Origin: Ornatilinea apprima
Lineage (GTDB): Bacteria; Chloroflexota; Anaerolineae; Anaerolineales; Anaerolineaceae
DNA: 64,000 nt
Assembly: GCF_001306115.1 (NCBI RefSeq)
Contig: NZ_LGCL01000045.1
Location: 124,001-188,000, forward strand
Direction of reading: 5' to 3'
Shown here: piece after piece, positions 33,520-41,198 of the stretch
How the letters are laid out: every line of letters starts with the position of its first letter
How positions within the stretch are numbered: the stretch's first letter is position 1
The notes under the pieces: generated by a model
Databases searched by the model: none
Told to the model about the DNA's origin: nothing
What the model saw: only the letters and a program-made list of their open reading frames with translations
Program-made: the position numbers and the translations under genes

Positions 33520-34267
33520 GCCACTTATCACGAAAGCGATGCATTGTGCCCATCAAGAAGATCAAGTCCTTGGTTTGTGAGAATTCGTCTTGTAATTTAT
33601 TTCTGAAAGCGATCTCCCAATCATTTCCATAATCTCGAATACAACGCCAATAAAGCGCACAGACTTCCCAATCTGTAATTTTATGAGTGTACTCTATTGG
33701 CAGGCTTCCATCAGAAAAACTCTCGTATGTGTAATAAAAGTCATAGGGGACTTTTCTCAATGGGTTTCGCTGCCTGACTTCTTCAGAATCAAAGAGACCA
33801 TCTTTGATTAGTTTTTCGTTTTCTTCGGGTGTCCAGTCAGGTTGATCAGATTTTTTGATTATCAGATTCACCTTTGAAGGGCGAATAAACCCCAAAGTCT
33901 CCCCGGTTGCCTGGCGGCGTGCTTCAATTGCATCAAAGCTGCAGATCATGTGTGGGCTGATCCATTGAATTCGTTCTGCCCAGGCGTTTTCTGTGCCTAT
34001 TTTTGATAATCTTTGAATTGAATCAACATCAATGCGATAGCTTTCCGGTCGGTTGTCACCCGTTGCCTTTGCTACACGTGCTTTTATCCACTCCCACCTT
34101 TGAAATTGCTGTTGGCCGTCTAATAAGCGGAATGGCACTGGAAAAATCCTTCGCATTTCGCCTTTTTGATTGAGGGCTGCAACGCAAGAAGTCTCTCTGT
34201 ATTTCAAAGACGGTGACGGGTATGTTTTGGTAAGAATCAACAATTTTTCATAGTGGTATATGGACAT
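33443..34267 (-). CDS. Uncharacterised protein of the restriction locus
   Basis: 274 residues with a strong binding site (GGGGGAG, 4 bases before the ATG). The start of the protein reads KLLILTKTYPSPSLKYRETSC, then ALNQKGEMRRIFPVPFRLLD. I recognise no named domain. It begins 16 bases after mod and is surely co-transcribed with it. Its 3' end overlaps the DUF488 gene on the other strand. The Mod / this protein / DUF488 / Res block may be one functional cassette. Confidence 0.7.
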   Translation of the reverse strand: MSIYHYEKLLILTKTYPSPSLKYRETSCVAALNQKGEMRRIFPVPFRLLDGQQQFQRWEWIKARVAKATGDNRPESYRIDVDSIQRLSKIGTENAWAERIQWISPHMICSFDAIEARRQATGETLGFIRPSKVNLIIKKSDQPDWTPEENEKLIKDGLFDSEEVRQRNPLRKVPYDFYYTYESFSDGSLPIEYTHKITDWEVCALYWRCIRDYGNDWEIAFRNKLQDEFSQTKDLIFLMGTMHRFRDKWLIVGLIYPPKVEARQQALFLPCPND

Positions 34268-34282
34268 TGAACTCCCCCTTTC

Positions 34283-36136
34283 TCATATCGTCTCCAGCCG
34301 GCAGACCAGCGCCAGGTTTGCAGCAGTCTCATCATCCAACGCGGAATCGAGACAAATGAAAATCGTTTCTTTATCCAGCTTCAATTCATTGAAGGCTGCC
34401 AGGTCAAAATGGCTATCCAGGCAGACAAAGAGACTTTGTTCTTTTTCTGGATCTGTCAGTTTATAGACGGTTCCGCCCAGGATTGCGATTTTCTCAACCT
34501 GATAGGTGAGACAAAGACCATGTTTGATAGCCAATTCGGTGAGAACAGCATCCACAGTCCAGCCTTCTACCAGAGCGTCATTGAAGGCTTGCATCTGGTG
34601 CATGTAGGTTTCTGGATCTTTCTCTTGCACACCCACCCAGGGTTTGAAGTTGGATTCTTTGAGTTTGTAGACGCGAAAGCCTAAATCCTCTGGAGTGTCA
34701 CGGGTTTCAAGGGGAAGTCCTGGTTGACCTGTTGATGATTCAGATTGAATTTTATTGATAACACGTCGAATACGTTCTTTACCTAATTCGGCTATTGTTG
34801 AAAAGGATTTATTATTTGTTGGTTCAGGTAATTGTACTAGTATGAACTTTCTATTTCCACCATCTTTATGGTTTAGTTCGAGAATGGAGTGTGCGGTGGT
34901 GCCAGAACCACAGAAAAAATCGACGATAATATCATCTTGATTATTTTCTGTAGATATTTCAAGGATGCGTTTTATAAGACGAACGGGTTTTGGAGAATCA
35001 AAATCATATATTCCCAATTTCTTTAACTCTTGTGTTGCTTCTTGGTTATGTCCAACTTCTTTATATAACCAAATAGTTAAAGGCGTTATTCCTTGTTTAA
35101 CTTCGGAAAGAAACCTTTTGATTGCTGGTACATTATTTCCGTCAGAACCAAACCAAATTCGATTGTCATTCACAAGTTCTTGAAATCTTTCTTTGCTCAC
35201 TCGCCAGCAAGCACCTTTTGGCGGCTTTACAATTCTTCCAGAGGGTACTGTTATTTCATAATCATATTCCGCTGAATATGTTTTGACATCCAAACCGCTT
35301 GGTTTCCAATCCCCTCGAGGGTCCATATCGAGATTGCTGTAACGAGAATTCGCTTCTTCAGTGCGTGGTAATAGCTTAGGTCGCCAAATTTCTTTGTTTT
35401 TGCTATACAACAAGATGAAATCATGGTTATCTGACAACCATTTTGAGTCGTTGGAAGGAGAGTATTTTTTCTGCCATATCACTGAAGCTATAAAATTTTC
35501 TTCTCCAAAGACTTCATCGCATAATTTTCGTAAGTTTGAGACTTCACGATCATCAATAGAAATAAAAATCACTCCATCATCCCTCAATAATTGCCTTGCC
35601 AAGAACAACCTGGGATACATCATACTGAGCCAGGCAGAGTGATAACGCCCGGAAGTTTCGGGATTAGATGTAAGAAGGTTCCCCTCAGCATCTTTTTGGC
35701 CGGAGATTTGCAGATAGGTTTCTATCGGATCTGTATAGTTATCAGGATAGATGAAATCATTCCCGGTGTTGTAAGGGGGATCGATATAGATTAACTTTAC
35801 CCGGCCAAAATAGGATTTATACAGAAGCTTGAGGACTTCAAGATTATCCCCTTCGATGAAAATATTTTGTGTGGTATCAAAGTTGATTGATTCTTCCGGC
35901 GCCGGTACCAGGGTGGCGCGGGTGGGGATTTGCAGAATGCCAATGGCATCCCGCTTGCCGGCCCAGGTGAAGTTGTAGCGCTCTTTGCCGCTGGCCAGGT
36001 CTTCACCCAGGGCGGCTTTGAGCTTTTCCAGGTCAATTTTGCCTTCGGTGAAGGCCTCGGGAAAAGCGGATTTAAGGATCTCTAATCGATCTTGATTGGG
36101 TACTGCGCTGGTGGTGGGGATGGTAGATTTGGTCAT
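34283..36136 (-). CDS. mod: Type III DNA methyltransferase, Mod subunit
   Basis: 617 residues. The catalytic motif DPPYNTGNDFIYPDNY (about residue 118) comes before the SAM-binding FFCGSGTTAHSIL (about 405), the order of beta-class N6-adenine methyltransferases of type III systems. The stretch between the two motifs should hold the target recognition domain. It methylates one strand of its asymmetric site and guides Res. It is the first gene of the leftward restriction operon. Confidence 0.93.
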   Translation of the reverse strand: MTKSTIPTTSAVPNQDRLEILKSAFPEAFTEGKIDLEKLKAALGEDLASGKERYNFTWAGKRDAIGILQIPTRATLVPAPEESINFDTTQNIFIEGDNLEVLKLLYKSYFGRVKLIYIDPPYNTGNDFIYPDNYTDPIETYLQISGQKDAEGNLLTSNPETSGRYHSAWLSMMYPRLFLARQLLRDDGVIFISIDDREVSNLRKLCDEVFGEENFIASVIWQKKYSPSNDSKWLSDNHDFILLYSKNKEIWRPKLLPRTEEANSRYSNLDMDPRGDWKPSGLDVKTYSAEYDYEITVPSGRIVKPPKGACWRVSKERFQELVNDNRIWFGSDGNNVPAIKRFLSEVKQGITPLTIWLYKEVGHNQEATQELKKLGIYDFDSPKPVRLIKRILEISTENNQDDIIVDFFCGSGTTAHSILELNHKDGGNRKFILVQLPEPTNNKSFSTIAELGKERIRRVINKIQSESSTGQPGLPLETRDTPEDLGFRVYKLKESNFKPWVGVQEKDPETYMHQMQAFNDALVEGWTVDAVLTELAIKHGLCLTYQVEKIAILGGTVYKLTDPEKEQSLFVCLDSHFDLAAFNELKLDKETIFICLDSALDDETAANLALVCRLETI

Positions 36137-36272
36137 GATGATTTTGTGGTTGTAGAAAGAGTGACCATAATTCCCGAGTGGGAAATTTGGTAAAAATTGG
36201 AAATGATAAGATGGTTACGAATATATACTAAGTTCTCTGCTTGCTGATTGGATTCTTATCAACTTCAGAAAT

Positions 36273-36788
36273 CTATTGACCCAGATAAACCCATTCTCCA
36301 CAATCAGCATTCAGCTCTACTTGAAAAGCGCCTGGACTTATATACATGGTTCCGCCAGCCATTCCAAAATGGTTATCAATAATATCCCCGGTTTTTGTGT
36401 TGATAGACCAATAGCATCCATCAGAATCACCCTGGGAACGCCATATGCCAGGTGCGATATCAATGCCCACAAGATAAAAACCGGGACCTTTATTGGTTTG
36501 GAGTGGATTTGGCGTAGAAGTTGCTGTAGCGGTAATAGTTGGTGTAAACTCAGGAGTCGGCGTTTCGGTAGGGGTAACAATAACGGTCTGAATTACAGCT
36601 GTTAATGTGGGATATGCGGTAGATGTTGGATACGGTGTGAAGGTTGAATATGGAGTATTGGTAGGAATCGGTGTGTAAGCTGCAATTGTCTGAGAAACAA
36701 TTTCTTGAAGCTGTTCTTCAGAAGGCACGCAAGCTGAAAAAAGAATCGATAAAGCTATAGCGAATATCAATGCATAGGACTTTTTCAT
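36273..36788 (-). CDS. Prophage-immunity-operon lipoprotein
   Basis: 171 residues. Lipoprotein signal MKKSYALIFAIALSILFSAC (Cys20), then a Thr/Pro spacer (about 35-95) and a C-terminal globular part (GPGFYLVGIDIAPGIWRSQG) of a small beta fold found in secreted proteins. A very strong binding site (GGGGAGGA) precedes the ATG. It lies just after the repressor and the 90-residue protein on the same strand, so it should be made in the lysogen. A superinfection-exclusion role is a reasonable guess by analogy with phage lipoproteins, not shown here. Confidence 0.75.
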   Translation of the reverse strand: MKKSYALIFAIALSILFSACVPSEEQLQEIVSQTIAAYTPIPTNTPYSTFTPYPTSTAYPTLTAVIQTVIVTPTETPTPEFTPTITATATSTPNPLQTNKGPGFYLVGIDIAPGIWRSQGDSDGCYWSINTKTGDIIDNHFGMAGGTMYISPGAFQVELNADCGEWVYLGQ

Positions 36789-36806
36789 ATTTTCCTCCCC
36801 GTTGTC

Positions 36807-37079
36807 TCATCTGATGCACATAACGAACGCCATTGACAATCCCCCTCCGAATGCAGCCGGAATAGCAATGGGATGAGTTGGCATGATTGTAAGCAACCCA
36901 AAACTAATCAGTGAAGCCCGAAGCGAAAAAGCTACAGGCTTTGGCATGGCCTGTAGGATACTCAGTATCCCCGCTACTTTCTGACGTTTTTCAAAGTACC
37001 AAGTCAATTTATTGATGATCGATCGATCAAACTTGCTAAGCTGACGGAGCTTCCGTGTTCGATATATTGTTCTTCTCAT
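36807..37079 (-). CDS. Small protein with C-terminal hydrophobic segments, unknown
   Basis: 90 residues. The N-terminal half is basic (RTRKLRQL); the C-terminal half has two hydrophobic stretches (FSLRASLISFGLLTI and IAIPAAFGGGLSMAFVMC), so it may sit in the membrane. It overlaps the repressor gene by 44 bases and ends 19 bases before the lipoprotein. It could be a real member of the immunity operon, but no homologue is recognised. Confidence 0.5.
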   Translation of the reverse strand: MRRTIYRTRKLRQLSKFDRSIINKLTWYFEKRQKVAGILSILQAMPKPVAFSLRASLISFGLLTIMPTHPIAIPAAFGGGLSMAFVMCIR

Positions 37080-37431
37080 TCGTGAAAATTCCCCGCCTGG
37101 AAAGCATCGCCTGTATTAGGTCATCGATAATCTGTTGGTCTTCCGCTGGAAGTTTGGATATTCGGTAAGCTAATTGCTCAATTTCGTTTTCTTCTTTTGG
37201 AATTGGGGGTAACGCACCGTATAGTCTCAAAAGAAAATCAGGCCTAACCGCAAGCACATCGCCAATCAACGCCGCGGTATCGATACCAAGACCCCTACGG
37301 CCATTGACAATATTGCTGATTACAGCTGAGTCAAGTCCAGTGAATCTGGCGAGATCGGCATACTTCCAATTGCGATCATCCAGTGACTTGTCCAACCATT
37401 CTTTAAATTTTTCCAACGATCCGCTTTCCAT
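37036..37431 (-). CDS. Helix-turn-helix phage repressor-like regulator
   Basis: 131 residues from the ATG at 37431. An XRE-type helix-turn-helix lies at about 23-58 (KYADLARFTGLDSAVISNIVNGRRG). The rest (about 65-110) is a short dimerisation-type tail without a protease domain, so it is smaller than lambda CI. No Shine-Dalgarno is visible and the transcript may be leaderless, as for lambda cI. It faces the early rightward operon across the promoter region 37440-37520, the classic position of an immunity repressor. Confidence 0.85.
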   Translation of the reverse strand: MESGSLEKFKEWLDKSLDDRNWKYADLARFTGLDSAVISNIVNGRRGLGIDTAALIGDVLAVRPDFLLRLYGALPPIPKEENEIEQLAYRISKLPAEDQQIIDDLIQAMLSRRGIFTNEKNNISNTEAPSA

Positions 37432-37477
37432 AGAAAACAATTTACGCCTTTCGTGTATATCTATGGATAGTAAAAAA

Positions 37478-37513
37478 TTGACATATTGACAATAAATAAA
37501 TAATTTGTATAAT
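37478..37513 (+). promoter_or_regulatory. Strong early rightward promoter with possible operators
   Basis: A perfect -35 TTGACA (37486-37491) is spaced 16 bases from a perfect -10 TATAAT (37508-37513). A second TTGACA (37478-37483) lies 17 bases from a weaker TAATTT. Short palindromes CTATGGATAG (37461-37470) and ATAGCTAT (37514-37521) flank the promoter and share CTAT/ATAG half-sites; they are candidate repressor operators. It should drive the early genes starting at 37572. Confidence 0.8.
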
Positions 37514-37571
37514 ATAGCTATCTAAAGAAAATAAAAAGATGACATAAAGAAAACAATAGAGAGATCAAGTA

Positions 37572-37751
37572 ATGAAAATCCACTTCTACCGGAGTTATCA
37601 AGCCCCACACTGGAAAAATGCAACTTACATCCAATGGTTCACCAGGGCGAAGTATGTAATTCACAGTTTTACAGCTTCTCTCAAAGTGGGGCGGTATGCC
37701 TACCAAATGGTGATTGAGTGGCAAAATCGCAACCCCTGGGCGCGCTACTAG
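37572..37751 (+). CDS. Small early phage protein, unknown
   Basis: 59 residues, basic and aromatic (MKIHFYRSYQAPHWK at the start, IEWQNRNPWARY at the end). It is the first open frame after the early promoter. The ribosome binding site is weak (GAGA). It could be a DNA-binding or host-takeover protein, but no family is recognised. Confidence 0.55.
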   Translation: MKIHFYRSYQAPHWKNATYIQWFTRAKYVIHSFTASLKVGRYAYQMVIEWQNRNPWARY

Positions 37752-37763
37752 GAGTAATGACCA

Positions 37764-38009
37764 ATGAATCCAAAAGAGGAAATTCGAAAAGAAACGGAAA
37801 ATGAAGTGGTTTTTCAACTGGCGAAGCAGATAAATGCCAGGCGATATCTCTCGGATGTATTTGTAACAAATTGCCCTTTCTGCAAAGAAGAAAACAATTG
37901 GCTCATATTTAATGCGCGTGGCTATCACTGCATGAGCTGCAAAGCGGATGGGGAAATTGAAGAATTGATTGAAAGATACCAGAAACACAATTTGAACAAG
38001 CATTTTTAG
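37764..38009 (+). CDS. Small zinc-ribbon protein resembling a primase CHC2 finger
   Basis: 81 residues. Two pairs of cysteines, NCPFCKEENN and YHCMSCKADGEIEELI, are spaced as in the zinc-binding domain of DnaG-type primases, where CPF...C..C is followed by a Gly/Asp turn. There is no catalytic domain. GGAG lies 9 bases before the ATG. It may help the phage PrimPol or act as a regulator. Confidence 0.65.
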   Translation: MNPKEEIRKETENEVVFQLAKQINARRYLSDVFVTNCPFCKEENNWLIFNARGYHCMSCKADGEIEELIERYQKHNLNKHF

Positions 38010-38025
38010 AAAGGAGTATTCCAAC

Positions 38026-38223
38026 ATGCCCAACGTGATGAGCACATTTTCGCTCGACATTGATACCATCCAGCGTTTGGACCGCATTGCCGATGCGCTG
38101 CAAGCGGGCAAAAGCGAAACCATCCGCAAGCTGGTAGAAGAGAAATTTGAGCAACTGCAGGCTGCCGGTGTCTTTGAACCGGCTTTGGCGGCCAGCAAAA
38201 CCTTAACTGAAACGGAGGAATGA
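38026..38223 (+). CDS. Ribbon-helix-helix (CopG/Arc-like) DNA-binding protein
   Basis: 65 residues. The N-terminal strand STFSLDIDTIQRLDRIADAL followed by SETIRKLVEEKFEQL is the ribbon-helix-helix pattern. AAAGGAG precedes the ATG. It is likely a transcriptional regulator of the early region. Confidence 0.75.
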   Translation: MPNVMSTFSLDIDTIQRLDRIADALQAGKSETIRKLVEEKFEQLQAAGVFEPALAASKTLTETEE

Positions 38224-38513
38224 TGAATAACCCAACCACAACTGACCAATTTGTAACCATCCCCACTGTATTGGGAGAAGTTGAACTCAGTGAAATTAAT
38301 TACCGGATGGGTGGTCCCAGCCGTGCGCAGCAGTGCCGAAATATGCTGGAAATACTGAAGCCTCAAAAAGCGACCATTTTTGAAATGCGGGACAAGAAGG
38401 AAGCTGAAGACTATCGCTCCATGCTTTACACGATGGCCATTCTCAAATTCAGTGAATCTGGCCGAATTGGTACCCGGATCGTAGATAACCTGCTGTACGT
38501 TTGGCTGACCTGA
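38223..38513 (+). CDS. Phage early protein, unknown
   Basis: 96 residues from the ATG at 38223; the ATG at 38220 sits directly against GGAGGA and is less favourable. It overlaps the previous stop. The sequence is mixed alpha/beta (YRMGGPSRAQQCRNMLEILK) without a recognised motif. Confidence 0.6.
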   Translation: MNNPTTTDQFVTIPTVLGEVELSEINYRMGGPSRAQQCRNMLEILKPQKATIFEMRDKKEAEDYRSMLYTMAILKFSESGRIGTRIVDNLLYVWLT

Positions 38514-38632
38514 TTTCATACCTCAACCATAACAGAAAGGAGGTGGGTAGTCTCAAAAAGATGGCAAACCGGCAGTAATGGGGAGTTGAAACGGTACTTT
38601 TACAACTGAATAGAGAAGGAAGGGGTGTAGAG

Positions 38633-38908
38633 ATGACAAAGCGTTTACGATGGCCAAACACGGCCGAACACGCCAGACAGGCAGCGCTAGGCGATGCGAA
38701 TCGGGGTCTAATCGCCCTCTCTACGGTGATCCATGGCAAATGCGCCGGACGTTCCGAAGAAATGCGGCAGGTGGCCATTGCAAATGACTGCCTGCATCGG
38801 ATTAGGTTTGAGCTTGAAGCAGTTGGGCCTGGAAAAGAGAAAACCCAGGCTGAGGGGGGCAGCCGGGGCTTTCTACAAGAGGTGGCACAAGCCACGCGAA
38901 AATTATAA
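38633..38908 (+). CDS. Phage early protein, unknown
   Basis: 91 residues with a good binding site (AAGGAAGGGG). A helical, charged protein (EEMRQVAIANDCLHRIRFEL). No domain recognised. The 119 bases before it hold no convincing gene, although an isolated AAAGGAGG at about 38537 resembles a ribosome binding site. Confidence 0.55.
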   Translation: MTKRLRWPNTAEHARQAALGDANRGLIALSTVIHGKCAGRSEEMRQVAIANDCLHRIRFELEAVGPGKEKTQAEGGSRGFLQEVAQATRKL

Positions 38909-38925
38909 CAAAACAAGAGGTGAAT

Positions 38926-39417
38926 ATGCAAGCAAAAACGCGAAGTTTAATTCTTTCTATCTCGCTAGTGCTCTCGTTATTCATTGGAGCATGCGGGGCA
39001 ATCAGCAGCGCGGCACCCGCTGGTACTCTGGGAGCGGCGGAAACAATTGAGGGAATGCGCATGGTGGTAGCCAATGAAGCGGGAACCTTTTTGATGCAGA
39101 AGGGGGAAGTGTTCTTGATGGCCTGGCCAAGAGGCACAAACTATGCCATGACGGTATTGAGCCAAAGTGGCGCTTCAGATGCGTTGAATGGCATGCGTGT
39201 GAATGCGGTAAGCCTGACCGAAACGGTGAAGGCTTTGGAAGCGGATGGTTGGAAGTACATTACCCCAGCCGCACTTCCAAAGGCGATTACTGAAGCACTA
39301 GCGGCCTATTCGGTTGAGATGGCGGTTACAGCCTTGAAAGGGCTGCCTACCGTGTTCATTATGCCCATTTTTATGGTGACGCCCGATTTTCTGCAACCTG
39401 AGGTGGTGATTCAATGA
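38926..39417 (+). CDS. Phage-encoded lipoprotein
   Basis: 163 residues. The N-terminal signal ends with FIGAC (lipobox, Cys near 24). The rest is a small globular domain (VVANEAGTFLMQKGEVFLMAW and later GLPTVFIMPIF). AGAGGTG lies just before the ATG at 38926. It is expressed from the early operon, unlike the immunity-operon lipoprotein, and overlaps the next gene by four bases. A role at the host envelope is inferred from the lipid anchor only. Confidence 0.7.
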   Translation: MQAKTRSLILSISLVLSLFIGACGAISSAAPAGTLGAAETIEGMRMVVANEAGTFLMQKGEVFLMAWPRGTNYAMTVLSQSGASDALNGMRVNAVSLTETVKALEADGWKYITPAALPKAITEALAAYSVEMAVTALKGLPTVFIMPIFMVTPDFLQPEVVIQ

Positions 39418-39677
39418 TTGGAAATATTCCGCTCAAAATTCTGCTGCTGATTTGGTGGCTTCAGCGAAAATATGTGATTGGGATAAAGCCCCTCAATATT
39501 GAGAAGCGCTTACGCATGCTGAATGAAATTTATTACAGCCTGCCGGTAGTGCAATTGAATGATTGGCTTGGCGGTAGGTGTGTTGAGAAGGTAATCACCT
39601 GGATTGATTGTGAAAAACAAAGCCTTATTGAACTGCAAAGCCTGGGTGTGCAGGCGAGCGGTGTGATCAAACAATAA
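39414..39677 (+). CDS. Phage protein, unknown
   Basis: 87 residues, starting within the stop of the lipoprotein gene (ATGA). A short hydrophobic start (NIPLKILLLIWWLQ) may be a membrane anchor or an amphipathic helix. No motif recognised. Confidence 0.5.
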   Translation: MIGNIPLKILLLIWWLQRKYVIGIKPLNIEKRLRMLNEIYYSLPVVQLNDWLGGRCVEKVITWIDCEKQSLIELQSLGVQASGVIKQ

Positions 39678-39695
39678 TTTGAAGGAGAAACCGAA

Positions 39696-40454
39696 ATGAC
39701 TTTTCCAAATAACCAAACTGTAACACAACCTGATCCCTGGGATATTGCCGATAATCCGCCAGTGAATCATGGTGAGTATTGGGGCCAGGTTGAAATTGCG
39801 CTCTGGTACTGTGTTTTACAAAAAGGTGTGGGCAAGGTGCCTTTTGACCCTCAGCAGCATTCGGTAGACCAGCGCCGTACTTCTGTGGAAATCAAGATCT
39901 TCCCGATCCCTGAGCAGAACGTGAGCTTCGATATCAAGCGGGACTTGATTGCAGAAAGCCGTGAATGGGCTGGCATTGTGCTGAAATCCATCAAGGCGCT
40001 TGGGCTGACCGCGAAAGAGATCAATGGCCGTTATGTGCGCGTGAAGCTAGCCAGCACTGGTCAGACGTACACGAATGGTAATGGGGAAGATCGCGAGCGG
40101 ACCACCTTTGAATTTGTAAAAGCATTTGCCAGTGAAGCCGAATGCAAAGCAGATTTTCTCAGTGGTGGCGCCGCCCCGGTGAATACTCAGCCGCAAGCCA
40201 CCGCTCATAATTCGGCGCAGGGCACGAATGGCAATGGTCACAACAATGGAAATAGCAATGGCAATCAGGAAAAGCAAACAGCTTTGAATTTCTTGCGCAT
40301 TTACGTTCAAAATGCGGCCCGCGGCCAGACAGACCTGAATGTGATTCGCAGTTCCCTGGCTGCCAATATTTCCACTCAACCGCTGCTGGCAAAGTACTTT
40401 ACGGTAGACAGCCCTGAAACCATGCAGTTACTGGCAGAGGAAATGACAAAATGA
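39696..40454 (+). CDS. Phage DNA-metabolism protein with Asn/Gly-rich linker
   Basis: 252 residues. The N-terminal part (about 25-150) is beta-rich (EYWGQVEIALWYCVL, RRTSVEIKIFPIP, GRYVRVKLASTGQTY). A Gly/Asn/Gln-rich linker (about 160-190) and a short helical C-terminus follow. This layout recalls single-stranded-DNA-binding proteins, and it lies ahead of RecT and exonuclease genes, but I cannot assign a family. AAGGAG precedes the ATG. Confidence 0.6.
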   Translation: MTFPNNQTVTQPDPWDIADNPPVNHGEYWGQVEIALWYCVLQKGVGKVPFDPQQHSVDQRRTSVEIKIFPIPEQNVSFDIKRDLIAESREWAGIVLKSIKALGLTAKEINGRYVRVKLASTGQTYTNGNGEDRERTTFEFVKAFASEAECKADFLSGGAAPVNTQPQATAHNSAQGTNGNGHNNGNSNGNQEKQTALNFLRIYVQNAARGQTDLNVIRSSLAANISTQPLLAKYFTVDSPETMQLLAEEMTK

Positions 40455-40678
40455 CCACTACGAAAGTCTATCCATTTGAGACTGTTGAGGAACAACGAGC
40501 GCGCATTGAGTACGAGGACGCTTTAATTTCTGCCTATGTGCCGGAGTCTGACACCATGACCCGAGAAGAAGCCCTTGCACTTGCGAATGAGCGGGATCTG
40601 CAAGCCGCTATGGCTTTGCGAGATGATGTGATCACGCTTGAAAACCTGCAAATCGCAATCAGTCGTTCCCGAACTTAA
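40451..40678 (+). CDS. Small phage protein, unknown
   Basis: 75 residues, acidic and helical (TMTREEALALANERDLQAAM). It overlaps the previous gene by four bases. No function is assigned. Confidence 0.5.
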   Translation: MTTTKVYPFETVEEQRARIEYEDALISAYVPESDTMTREEALALANERDLQAAMALRDDVITLENLQIAISRSRT

Positions 40679-40794
40679 TTGCCAGTTGCTTTGGCAGTGC
40701 CCCCCTCACATGCCAACCCGGATAGAGTAACCGGGAAAAAGAAACAGATAGCGGGTGCAGCCATACGCTCGACATCAATCGATTAGCGGTAGGT

Positions 40795-40859
40795 TGGGTG
40801 CGGGAATCGCGGCGGTGCTCCTCCACACTGCAACAGAGGTTCGAGGCCTCTGTGCCCAA
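40795..40859 (+). ncRNA. tRNA-like structure 1 (D-armless)
   Basis: A 7-bp acceptor-type stem (40795-40801 with 40852-40858, two G-U pairs) encloses a six-pair hairpin with an eight-base loop (40812-40831). A perfect T arm follows: stem AGAGG/CCTCT with loop TTCGAGG (40835-40851), directly joined to the acceptor strand as in tRNA. There is no D arm; only ten unpaired bases stand in its place. It lies in the gene-free stretch 40679-41198, unusually long for this phage. It could be a degenerate tRNA or a tRNA mimic. Confidence 0.4.
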
Positions 40860-41037
40860 TTTGCGAACTTCTGGGGCTTGCTGGCCCAACAGCACAGAAG
40901 GGCAGCCCGTAAGCGCTAGGTAGCGGGAAAAAGCAATCATACCAGCTTGACAATTGAATAGCGCCCCATTTTTGTATGTATGCAGCGGAGAAATCCGGTC
41001 TGTTGGCAAGCGTAGCGAATGGCATGGGGCGCATTCT

Positions 41038-41109
41038 GGGATTTGCATTGGCAGGTGTTCCCCCCGCACCTGGCAACGGGCAAAGCGGGTTCGATCCCCG
41101 TAAATCCCT
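41038..41109 (+). ncRNA. tRNA-like structure 2 (D-armless)
   Basis: A perfect 7-bp acceptor stem, GGGATTT (41038-41044) with AAATCCC (41102-41108), directly abuts a T arm GCGGG-TTCGATC-CCCGT (41085-41101) that matches the tRNA consensus. A hairpin with a seven-base loop, TCCCCCC (41059-41065), takes the anticodon position on a 7-bp stem, reading CCC (Gly) if real; base 33 is C instead of U. The D arm is missing and CCA is not encoded directly. Probably a decayed or unusual phage tRNA. Confidence 0.45.
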
Positions 41110-41198
41110 CTGCCATATTAACCATTCCCTTCCTTTAGGGGCCCGGTTAAATGAACCCCGACATTTGCCGGGCCCCGCCAACCTAAAGAGGTTTGTAT

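Noticed and set aside
37518..38519. 333-residue minus-strand open frame over the early phage genes
   Set aside because: It opposes a strong rightward promoter and several small genes with good ribosome binding sites, and has no recognisable domain.
40659..41181. Minus-strand open frames of 132 and 136 residues
   Set aside because: They run against the operon and cover the tRNA-like structures; translations such as RGSNPLCPLPGAG are what tRNA-like DNA gives when read backwards.
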